In this document: in pieces, positions 56,046 to 64,000 of the stretch
Position numbering within the stretch: the first letter of the stretch is position 1
How the letters are laid out: each line of letters begins with the position of its first letter
Origin: Eurosta solidaginis
Lineage: Eukaryota; Arthropoda; Insecta; Diptera; Tephritidae
Reading direction: 5' to 3'
DNA: 64,000 nt
NCBI RefSeq assembly: GCF_040869045.1
Contig: NC_090322.1
Coordinates: forward strand, 196,229,477-196,293,476
Made by a program: the position numbers and the translations under genes
The notes under the pieces: model-generated
Seen by the model: the letters and a program-made list of their open reading frames with translations, nothing else
The model's database searches: none
Told to the model about the DNA's origin: nothing

Positions 56046-57233
56046 ATGGTCAAGGTAAATTGGATTTATTATCTCAAGAAGGAAGATCTTTTGACATACG
56101 CGGCCGAGTTTGGATTCAACGACAGCGGAACCGTCGACGAGTTGAGGAAGGAGTTCGCCCAGTTTATTAACCAAAATCCGAGCTACGAAACACGTTTCGC
56201 AGAGTTGGAAACAAAGCATTCCAAAACAACATTAACCACTAATCAACAAGGTCAAGGCAACAGTGGAAACGCTTTCGGAAGTCGACCAGCAACCCCAGTC
56301 AACAACATTGAAAGCGTAAGCATACCTACGATACCTAATATGTCATATCAATTTGCAGGACAACTGACCCAACCTCCGTCTACCGTCTGCGTAATGGATC
56401 GAGCACGAAAATGGGGAATTAAGTACGATGGCAAAGGTGACCCACTGAGTTTCGTAGAGAGAGTAGAAGAGCTGTCGGAGGGATATGAAGTGGACCTTAA
56501 TTTACTCCCGCGAGCGCTGCCAGAACTATTCAAGGACAGAGCCCTGGTATGGCTGCGGAACAATAATCGTCACTGGAGCGAATGGAACAAATTTAAACAC
56601 GACTTTTTACGCTTCTTCTTGAGCGCATCATACTTCGAAAGGCTGGAAGACGAGATACGTCAGCGAACACAACGACCACGAGAGTCGTTCAAGGATTACG
56701 TTTTGGAACTACAGAACCTTATGAGACACGCTAACCTCACCGAGGAACAAAGACTGCAAAGAATATATCGAAACTGCCGCAGTGAGTATCAATTATATAT
56801 AAAACGAACTGAATTTCAGACGCTCGAAGGCTTGGTGAGTCTGGCAGAGGACTTCGAAAATATCACGAATGGCAGAGATGCGCAAAGGGTAGTGGCTAGA
56901 GCACTTCCAGCAAGGCGTCCAGATGACCGGCAATTTTCCATACAAGAACTACCAGAGGTAGAGCCTAGTAGCAGGATTGGCAATGGCAATACACAACGAA
57001 GTAACCCACCAACAAGACAAACGTATACGAATCCCAGGACCGCGTGCAGGCGATGTGGTGAAAACGGACATCGGGCCTATGCGTGCCGCAATGAGCGTCG
57101 AGACTTTTGTTGGGAATGTGGTCGGCACAACATTCTCACAAAAAATTGTTGCCGCGTAGCATCGGGAAACGACCGGAGACTCGACCAGACCCGAGGGGTG
57201 GGGTCTCCAACAATACAAATTCGGGAGGTCTAA
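56046..57233 (+). CDS. gag: Gag of the gypsy element
   Basis: Structural protein of 395 aa that packages the element RNA into cytoplasmic particles. The ATG has a good context (AACATGG) about 57 bp after the primer site. The N-terminal third includes a Gln/Asn/Thr-rich stretch. Residues about 110-280 form a retrotransposon Gag (capsid) domain with WLRNNNRHWSEWNKFKHDFL and RESFKDYVLELQNLMRHANL. Zinc knuckle 1 is CRRCGENGHRAYAC (residues 334-347, CX2CX4HX4C). The second, CWECGRHNILTKNC (355-368), has Ile in place of the His, as in several insect gypsy Gags. It overlaps pol by about 127 nt. No stop or frameshift. Confidence 0.93.
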   Translation: MVKVNWIYYLKKEDLLTYAAEFGFNDSGTVDELRKEFAQFINQNPSYETRFAELETKHSKTTLTTNQQGQGNSGNAFGSRPATPVNNIESVSIPTIPNMSYQFAGQLTQPPSTVCVMDRARKWGIKYDGKGDPLSFVERVEELSEGYEVDLNLLPRALPELFKDRALVWLRNNNRHWSEWNKFKHDFLRFFLSASYFERLEDEIRQRTQRPRESFKDYVLELQNLMRHANLTEEQRLQRIYRNCRSEYQLYIKRTEFQTLEGLVSLAEDFENITNGRDAQRVVARALPARRPDDRQFSIQELPEVEPSSRIGNGNTQRSNPPTRQTYTNPRTACRRCGENGHRAYACRNERRDFCWECGRHNILTKNCCRVASGNDRRLDQTRGVGSPTIQIREV

Positions 57234-60200
57234 CTATTTTGAAGCAAACAGGAGGGCGCATTTTGGCCGACGTAACGATAAATGGCTGCAAAGTAACAGC
57301 AACAGTAGATACAGGAGCGACAAGGAGTTTTATGAGTGACACATGTTCGAGGAGATTAGGTAAGGTGATTTTGAAACAGGTACGAAGCCGAGTGGTATTG
57401 GGCGATGGTAGAGTCAGCACGATAAAGGAAGCAATGGTGGCAGACGTAGAGATCGAGAAAGAGAAGTACAACAGCGAAATACTCGTTCTTCCAAGACTAA
57501 TAGAAGAAGTTGTTATCGGCATGGACATACTTTCCAGGGCAAACACATCACTAAGTTTCGGCGGTCACACGGTAACGCTACAAGCAGAAGAGACAAGCAA
57601 AGACACGGTTATGTGCAGGACAATAACTGAGACAGGCGAGCCTGAGGCAAACGACATGGAAGAACTAACTATGGACCAACAAAGCCCGTCTGAAAACAGT
57701 ACAAGAGTTAAGGATTTCCTAGACGAACAGATTCTTAGCTTCGAAAATATGACTGGTACCTCAAATATCGCGGCGCATAAAATAGTCATGCGTGACGATT
57801 GGCCGATAAAACAAAGATACTTTCCACGGAATCCGAAGATGCAGGAAACCATTAATATGGAGATAAACGAGTTACTGGAGAAGGGGTACATCGAGCCATC
57901 GCGAAGCCCGCATAGTGCTCCGATCGTACTCGTAAAGAAGAAGAATGGTAAGTGGAGGTTATGTATAGACTATCGCCAGCTCAACGCACGTTCAGTCCCC
58001 GATGCATACCCCCTACCACGGATCCAACACATACTAGACCGGCTAAGAAATGCGAAGTACATAAGTAGTCTGGACCTGAAAAACGGCTACTGGCAGATCC
58101 CTATGGAGGAAGGAAGTAAGCAATATACGGCATTTACTGTACCTGGACGCGGGCTGTTTCAATGGCGCGTCATGCCATTTGGGCTTCATTCAGCACCCGC
58201 AACATTTCAACGGGCATTAGATCAAGTAATCGGCCCCGAATTAGAACCGAACGCATTCGCATACCTAGATGACATCATAATTACAAGTTCAACGCTAGAG
58301 GAGCATATTAAACATCTAACGGAAGTGTTTAAACGCCTACGAAAAGCGAATTTAAGAATCAACGCCGAAAAGTGCGAATTTTTCAAGAAGCGACTGAAGT
58401 ATCTGGGACATGTCGTAAGCGAAAAGGGTATACACACGGACCCAGATAAAGTAGCAGCGATTAAGGAATTGCAAGCACCAACAAACGTAAGAGAATTAAG
58501 ACGATTTTTAGGTATAGCATCTTGGTACCGGCGATTCGTACCAGAGTTTTCAAAAATAGCGCATCCGCTGACAACCATGTTAAAGAAGGGTAACAGATGG
58601 AAATGGACCGAAACACAAGAAACGGCATTTCAGACACTGAAGAACTCACTCACCGAAGCACCAGTACTGGCGTGCCCAGATTTTACACGAAGATTTACAT
58701 TACAAACAGACGCGAGCGATTTTGGACTAGGAGCAGTCCTCACACAGGAGCTAGACGACGGAGAGCGTGTAATCGCGTACGCTAGCCGCCGCCTCAACAA
58801 AGCAGAAATTAATTATTCACCCACGGAGAAAGAGTGTCTAGCCATTGTATGGGCTATACGCAAAATGCGACCATATCTGGAAGGCTACGAATTCACGGTA
58901 ATCACGGACCACTTATCATTGAAATGGTTGAACGCCATCGAAAGTCCTTCGGGACGTATTGCGAGATGGGCGTTGGAGTTGCAACAATACTCGTTCGATG
59001 TACGGTACAGGAAAGGTAAGGTAAACGTAGTAGCGGATGCACTGTCACGACAGCCGCAAGACGCACAACTCAACAGACTGGAACACGAAAACGAAATATC
59101 GTGTAAATGGCTTGAAAAAAGGAAGGAGGAAGTTAAACGAAACCCGGAGAAGTTCCCAGACTACATAATTGAAAACGGTGAGTTATATCGGCACATAGCT
59201 GTTCAGATCGACGATCAAGACGCGATCCCGTGGAAGCTATGCGTAGCGAAACCACAACGCGGTAAAGTATTACAGGAAGTGCACGACAGTCCAAGCGCCG
59301 GACACATGGGTATCCGGAAGACAATAGCTCGAGCAGCCACAAGGTACTACTGGCCAGGAATGTTTCGCGACATAAAACGGTATGTACAACAATGTCCAAC
59401 CTGTCAAATTTACAAACCTAATCAACAGCAAGCAGCGGGGAAAATGTTAACCCAAATTTCAGAAGAACCGTGGGCAACGGTGAGCGCAGATTTCGTTGGA
59501 CCATTACCACGTTCAAAGCACGGCAATACCATGGTTCTAGTATTTCTAGATCGTTTCACCAAGTGGGTAGAGATCGTACCATTACGTAAGGCAACAGCGG
59601 ACAGCCTCATCAAAGCATTTAGAGAGCGTATATTATCACGATTTGGAGTTCCGAAGGTCATTATTACAGACAACGGTGCCCAGTTCACGAGCAGACAATT
59701 CAAAAGACTCCTTCAGGACTATGGAGTAAAGCACCAATTAACAGCACCCTATACACCACAAGAGAACCCAACGGAGAGGGCAAACCGAAACATCAAACGG
59801 ATGTTGGCACAATTCACGGGAAAAGAACAACGCAACTGGGACGAGTTATTACCAGAGATAATGTTAGCACTAAATTCGAGTGTGTGCGAGGCAACAGGGT
59901 ACAGCCCGGCATTCTTGGTACAGAGACGAGAGCCACGGATCCCTAACGCCTTATACGACGAACGAACATTTGGCACAGGTGAAGCCACAACAACGGCAAA
60001 TGAAAAGGTAGCGAAAATGAAGGAGATATTTCAAATGGTACGAAGAAACCAGCAACGTGCGTCGGCAGAACAGGCACGACATTATAATTTGCGGAGAAGG
60101 AAGTGGAATCCGGCGATAGGAGACAGAGTTTTAGTAAAGGAACACCATCTGTCTAAGGCAACCGACAACTTTGCGGCCAAACTAGCACCAAAATTCAGCG

Positions 60201-60475
60201 GGCCCCATAGAATCACGAATTTTATTTCGCCAGTCATCGTCGAACTGGACAAAACGTTTCAAGGCAAGAAGAGAACAGCGCATCTAAGCGAGCTTAAACC
60301 ATTCTATGAAAACAAGTTGATCAACGGAGGAAGCGAAAGCGCAACAAAACCCTCCACAGATACATCCTTACAAACACAACCGAAGAGTAAAATCACCGAA
60401 AACTACAAAGGAAGGCGTAGAACGACGGTAAATCACAATATAAACAAGTTTCGTAAATTTCAATCATTGCCCTAA
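57107..60475 (+). CDS. pol: Pol polyprotein (PR-RT-RNase H-IN) of the gypsy element
   Basis: Intact frame of 1,122 codons, counted from an in-frame ATG. Expression is expected as Gag-Pol through a -1 shift at 57140-57146, so the first about 12 codons may not be used. Protease: VDTGATRSF, D68. Reverse transcriptase: LDLKNGYWQIPM, FGLHSAPATFQR, AYLDDIIITS with D388 and D389. RNase H: LQTDASDFGLGAV (D535), EKECLAIVWA, TDHLSLKWL. Integrase: zinc motif HDSPSAGHMGIR...CPTCQ, then acidic triad D795 (SADFVGPL), D855 (ITDNGAQF) and E890 (ENPTERAN). The C-terminal domain has VGDRVLVKEHHL-like sequence and KLAPKFSGPHRI. No env follows. Confidence 0.95.
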   Translation: MLGMWSAQHSHKKLLPRSIGKRPETRPDPRGGVSNNTNSGGLTILKQTGGRILADVTINGCKVTATVDTGATRSFMSDTCSRRLGKVILKQVRSRVVLGDGRVSTIKEAMVADVEIEKEKYNSEILVLPRLIEEVVIGMDILSRANTSLSFGGHTVTLQAEETSKDTVMCRTITETGEPEANDMEELTMDQQSPSENSTRVKDFLDEQILSFENMTGTSNIAAHKIVMRDDWPIKQRYFPRNPKMQETINMEINELLEKGYIEPSRSPHSAPIVLVKKKNGKWRLCIDYRQLNARSVPDAYPLPRIQHILDRLRNAKYISSLDLKNGYWQIPMEEGSKQYTAFTVPGRGLFQWRVMPFGLHSAPATFQRALDQVIGPELEPNAFAYLDDIIITSSTLEEHIKHLTEVFKRLRKANLRINAEKCEFFKKRLKYLGHVVSEKGIHTDPDKVAAIKELQAPTNVRELRRFLGIASWYRRFVPEFSKIAHPLTTMLKKGNRWKWTETQETAFQTLKNSLTEAPVLACPDFTRRFTLQTDASDFGLGAVLTQELDDGERVIAYASRRLNKAEINYSPTEKECLAIVWAIRKMRPYLEGYEFTVITDHLSLKWLNAIESPSGRIARWALELQQYSFDVRYRKGKVNVVADALSRQPQDAQLNRLEHENEISCKWLEKRKEEVKRNPEKFPDYIIENGELYRHIAVQIDDQDAIPWKLCVAKPQRGKVLQEVHDSPSAGHMGIRKTIARAATRYYWPGMFRDIKRYVQQCPTCQIYKPNQQQAAGKMLTQISEEPWATVSADFVGPLPRSKHGNTMVLVFLDRFTKWVEIVPLRKATADSLIKAFRERILSRFGVPKVIITDNGAQFTSRQFKRLLQDYGVKHQLTAPYTPQENPTERANRNIKRMLAQFTGKEQRNWDELLPEIMLALNSSVCEATGYSPAFLVQRREPRIPNALYDERTFGTGEATTTANEKVAKMKEIFQMVRRNQQRASAEQARHYNLRRRKWNPAIGDRVLVKEHHLSKATDNFAAKLAPKFSGPHRITNFISPVIVELDKTFQGKKRTAHLSELKPFYENKLINGGSESATKPSTDTSLQTQPKSKITENYKGRRRTTVNHNINKFRKFQSLP
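57140..57146 (+). promoter_or_regulatory. -1 ribosomal frameshift heptamer A AAA AAT
   Basis: In the gag frame the codons read ACA AAA AAT. The heptamer fits X XXY YYZ, and slipping back one base enters the pol frame exactly. A possible downstream stem (GGAGAC 57175-57180 with GTCTCC 57203-57208) begins 28 nt away, farther than the usual 5-9 nt. Confidence 0.8.
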
Positions 60476-60919
60476 TAATTATTACAATTACCTCAACTTA
60501 TTTTCTATAATATTATTATGTATTATTTTAACAATAACGCTCTAATACTCATAATAGCCCTATTTATGATGATAGTAATAATCACAATAATAGTAACCGT
60601 CACATTTATATTACCGGTAACAAAATTTTTCGGCAACCCTAATTTGGTACAAGCCAAAACAACGCTTATCTACTCCATAAACGGCATCCCCAAACAAATC
60701 ACAGCCGACTAACAATAACAAGGAACAAAGAAATGCAATGGTACAACAACAAACAACACGTGCAAACACGAAATATAAACTCAGTGGTACAACAATAACA
60801 AACACAAGCAATACAAGAAAGAACAAATGCACGCGCATAACAATAGTAACTAACATACGTAATAGAAAATATCACAGCTACATGGTACAACAACAAACAA
60901 CGCATGCAAGCACGAAATG
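60476..60919 (+). other. 3' region of the gypsy element, no env
   Basis: Contains an open frame at 60518-60712 (64 codons) with one long hydrophobic stretch (ILIIALFMMIVIITIIVTVT), enough for a single membrane span. It might be an env remnant or chance AT-rich sequence. After it, a 40-bp block with GGTACAACAACAAACAAC occurs twice, at about 60738-60777 and 60882-60921; the second abuts the LTR. No clear polypurine tract is seen just before the 3' LTR, only GAAATGAA. Confidence 0.65.
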
Positions 60920-61870
60920 AATGAAGACCCCAAAATTACAGGCTTTCGGGGCCTCCACAAATTTGGATTTTGTATAAATTAAATTATAATTTACTTATAC
61001 ATACATGTATATACGCTTCCCAGCTATAAACTGAAATTAGAATAATTTATATATATATTGAACTTACCTATTGTTATATAGATATACCTTTCAATTATAA
61101 AATGAATTATGAAATTTATACATATGAAATGAATTTACATACATTTGGAATTAAATACATTTTTAAAACATATATAATTATGACACATATTTAATTATAT
61201 ATAGAATAATGAAAACTTTTATCGCAGAGTGTAAGAACTCAAATAATTATACACAAGCATACATACTTACGTATAAGCAAACAAGGAGAAATGGAATTAT
61301 CAAACGATAGCGAACACACATGCGTACAAATATACATTTAGGATGCTTAGCTAGCTTTAAGAACTTTTGTTGTAAAATCAACGGAAGCCGACTCAAAATG
61401 GTATAAAAGGAGCGGCAAATTCATAAGCAAGGCACTCTGGGCTTAGAAGTTGTAGAGTGAGCTATACAGTGGGCTGTGTTAAACATCCACTACGGAGCAA
61501 CTGGTGGTGTCAAACCCCAGCTGTTTATGCTAGGTATACCGCCGAGTCGTGTAAAACGTTCGACGATTACGTATTTTACTAGGGATCCGGTGAGTTGTGT
61601 GAAACGCTCACCGATTACGTATTTTACTAGGGATCCGGTGAGTTGTGTGAAACGCTCACCGATTACGAATTTTACTAGGGATTCGTTGAGTTGTGTAAAA
61701 CGCTCACCGATTACGTATATATTATAGTCGTATACGTATGTATATAGATTTTATTATTGATTTAAATAAATCGTTATTTTATAACGCGAAACAACATCTT
61801 TTATTGTATAGGCGAACCCATTCGCTGAGTTATATCCCAGCTATAAACCCGACTAACGGGGTTCGTTACA
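60920..61870 (+). repeat. 3' LTR
   Basis: Matches 55018-55968. Differences seen: G for A in CTTTTATTG (about 61368), T for C in AAGTCGTAG (about 61450), A for T in ATTACGTATTTT of the third repeat (about 61668), G for A in TAGTCATATACG (about 61729), plus the first two bases. Confidence 0.93.
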
Positions 61871-61874
61871 GTGT

Positions 61875-62221
61875 GTGACACCAAAATTTATAAAATCGTA
61901 ACAAAATTCTGTAACTTCAAGTTATAAAACCCCCATTTGTAAACTGTATGAAACCCTCAAAAATTAAAGAAAAGGAGTGTTCTTTATTAATTTAAAAGTG
62001 TGTTTTTGTGCGCTTGAGCAGTGCTCTCCATTTTAAGCTTGTACAAAGTGTAGCTTCAGAAACCCCACATTGCTGGATCCACTCAACCTAACGCCACAAA
62101 CCGATACTACGTTCCACAAGGAGACGGTCTTGTGTCACCGTAAGCATACAATCAACATCCACACTGCCACATCATCGCCATCACCGCAGCAGCCGCATAC
62201 ACCTAAAGGAAGGTAAATTTA
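61875..62221. other. Unassigned DNA right of the gypsy element
   Basis: No feature was recognised. CA-rich phrases (CACCGCAGCAGCCGCATAC) near 62180-62205 could be part of a decayed retroelement. Confidence 0.4.
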
Positions 62222-63294
62222 TATTCGTAATTTTCGATATCGAAAAAGTGGGCGTGGTCATAGTCGGATTTCGGCCATTTTGATACCAATACAGAGTGAG
62301 TTCAGATAAGTATGTGAACTGAGTTTAGTAAAGATATATCGATTTTTGCTCAAGTTATCGTGTTAACGGCCGAGCGGAAGGACAGACGGTCGACTGTGTA
62401 TAAAAATTGGGCGTGGCTTCAACCGATTTCGCCCTTTTTCACAGAAAACAGTTACCGTCCAAGAGTCTAAACCCCTACCAAATTTCGCAAGGATTGGTAA
62501 ATTTTTGTTCGACTTATGGCATTAAAATTATCCTGGACAAATTGAATGAAAAAGGGCGGAGCCACGCCCATTTTGAAATTTTCTTTTATTTTTGCATTTT
62601 GATACACCATATCATTACTGGAGTTGAATGTTGACATAATTTACTTATATACTGTAGAGATATTAAATTTTTTGTTAAAATTTGACTTTAAAAAAATTTG
62701 GTTTTAAAAATGGGCGTGGTCGTTCTCCGATTTTGCTAATATTTATTAAACATACATATAGTAATAGGAGTAACGTTCCTGCCAAATTTCATCATGATAT
62801 CTTTAACGGTTGCCAAATTACAGCTTGCAAAAGTTTTAAATTACCTTCTTTTAAAAGTGGGCGGTGCCACGCCCGTTGCCCAAAATTTTACTAATTCTTT
62901 ATTCTGCGTCATAAATTCAACTCACCTACTAAGTTTCATCGCTTTGGTAATGAATTATCGCACTTTTTCGGTTTTTCGAAATTTTCGATATCGAAAAAGT
63001 GGGCGTGGTTAAAGTCCGATATTGTTCATTTTATATAGCGATCTGAGATGAGTGCTCAGGAACCTACATACAAAATTTCATCAAGATACCTCAAAATTTA
63101 CTCAAGTTTTCGTGTTAACGGACGGACGGACGGACGGACGGACGGACGGACATGGCTCAATCAAATTTTTTTTCGATCCTGATGATTTTAATATATGGAA
63201 GTCTATATCTATCTCGATTCCTTTATACCTGTACAACCAACCGTTATCCAATCAAAGTTAATATACTCTGTGAGCTCTGCTCAACTGAGTATAA
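62222..63294 (-). mobile_element. HINE-A8, body and subTIR end, no satellite
   Basis: Starts abruptly in GTAATTTTCGATATCGAAAA, carries both palindrome modules (near 62235 and 62985) and a long (CGGA)n microsatellite (about 63119-63150), and ends GCTCAACTGAGTATA. It lacks the stem-loop end and array and may be the other half of HINE-A7. Confidence 0.75.
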
Positions 63295-64000
63295 AAATAT
63301 ATTTGATGAAAAAGAAGTTAACGAGGAAAATAACTAGATGTACGCAAGTAGACACACCCTAATGGTTGTCGTATCTATCTATGTATATCTTTTAAATCTT
63401 TAAAGTTACAAGAAAAAAAAACAAATTTATATATAGCAAGGAAGGGAAATTTACATATATTGTCTTTGCCTACTCATAAAAATACAATTTACTGCCTCAG
63501 AAAAGGTTCAATGAAATTCGTTTGTCACCGCGATCACTACCCGCGACAGCGTGCGGCGAGTGGGTAAACTACGCAAATATAAGAAAATTAAATCCCAAGA
63601 GGAAAACGCAAAAAATGTAAGTGACCAAAAAAAATATAGAAAAAAGAAAACCGAAAAAATAGAAAATTTAAAACGTGAAAAAAGAATTACAAAAAAAAAA
63701 ATGGAGCAAGGATACTCCACATCGGAAATTAAATACAAGTGCTAATATATGTTGAATATAAACCTAGTTAGGAGAACTTAAATAAAAATTGCTACGCACT
63801 AAATGTGAAAAATTGATGAAGTGAACAAAATAAATAAATATACCCTATGTCAAAAAAAAAAAGAAAAAGGTGTCATATCCGACAGAAGTTAGAAAGAATT
63901 GAAGAAAATTCCAACGTTAATATTAATAATAATAACCAAAAAAGAAGGTGAGGCAACTTGGTTATAAAATTCCTATAAAAAAACAAGTGCGATCTAATGC
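63295..64000. other. Unassigned A-rich DNA
   Basis: A Lys-rich open stretch at 63551-63745 reflects A-rich composition; no domain or convincing start was seen. No other feature. Confidence 0.5.

Larger units (their letters stand above)
55018..61870 (+). mobile_element. Ty3/gypsy LTR retrotransposon, complete and young
   Basis: About 6.85 kb. The two LTRs differ at about four of roughly 950 positions. The primer site is tRNA-Lys type. Intact gag and pol overlap in the -1 frame, and a 446-bp 3' region lies before the 3' LTR. Long LTRs plus a Lys primer recall the Osvaldo lineage, but placement needs a tree. This is the only element in the window that could still encode all enzymes for its own retrotransposition. 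Confidence 0.93.

Noticed and set aside
63551..63745. Lys/Glu-rich open frame resembling a coiled coil
   Set aside because: The composition follows from A-rich DNA; there is no ATG start and no homologue I know.

Overview
This is a eukaryotic window of about 64 kb, AT-rich, with no recognisable host gene. It looks like intergenic or heterochromatin-like DNA of a higher fly. I favour a tephritid fruit fly (Bactrocera, Zeugodacus, Ceratitis or Anastrepha type). The reasons are an abundant DINE-1-like interspersed family with the terminus AACAAGTAAGGAAGGCTAAG, and fly-type RTE, Ty3/gypsy, Helitron and Transib elements. The family attribution rests on recalled similarity, not on a search. Almost everything I can name is a transposable element or a tandem repeat.

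Layout: 0.8-1.8 kb is a short Helitron. 2.6-8.1 kb is a nested stack: a MITE arm, then a DINE-1-like element (called HINE-A here) split by an unknown insert, which holds HINE-B, which holds a second HINE-A. 9.4-12.2 kb has an imperfect long inverted repeat around a 5'-truncated RTE retroposon. 12.2-16.0 kb is a HINE-A whose 130-bp minisatellite has grown to about 22 units. 16.3-22.2 kb holds two long-hairpin elements, a foldback MITE and a 313-bp dimeric tandem array with CTCF-like motifs; a LINE with an RNase H domain is inserted in that array. 23.1-30.2 kb has another HINE-A with a tRNA-derived SINE inside it, then HINE-C interrupted by a 3.3-kb Transib DNA transposon, then a second SINE. 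30.2-39.1 kb is mostly unassigned, with an RTE scrap, a GC-rich minisatellite, a second Helitron and a TIR element. 39.2-43.5 kb is a minus-strand LTR retrotransposon whose pol is largely replaced by a LINE piece. 43.5-46.9 kb is a near full-length but inactivated RTE. 47.3-54.6 kb has three HINE-A copies with large 130-bp arrays. 55.0-61.9 kb is a young Ty3/gypsy element with intact gag and pol and nearly identical LTRs. 62.2-63.3 kb is the end of another HINE-A.

The main result is the Transib relic at 26438-29746. Both ends begin with the heptamer CACAGTG, followed after exactly 22 bp by GCAAAAATC, so each end looks like a V(D)J recombination signal. It has a 5-bp target duplication (CGTTA), confirmed by uninterrupted sister copies of the host repeat. 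Its broken transposase still carries the acidic triad and zinc ligands shared with RAG1. Other results are the 157/313-bp array with CTCF-like motifs, a 130-bp minisatellite shared by Helitrons and DINE-1-like elements, and covarying subterminal inverted repeats in a split HINE.

All comparisons were made by eye; percent identities and copy counts are hand estimates.
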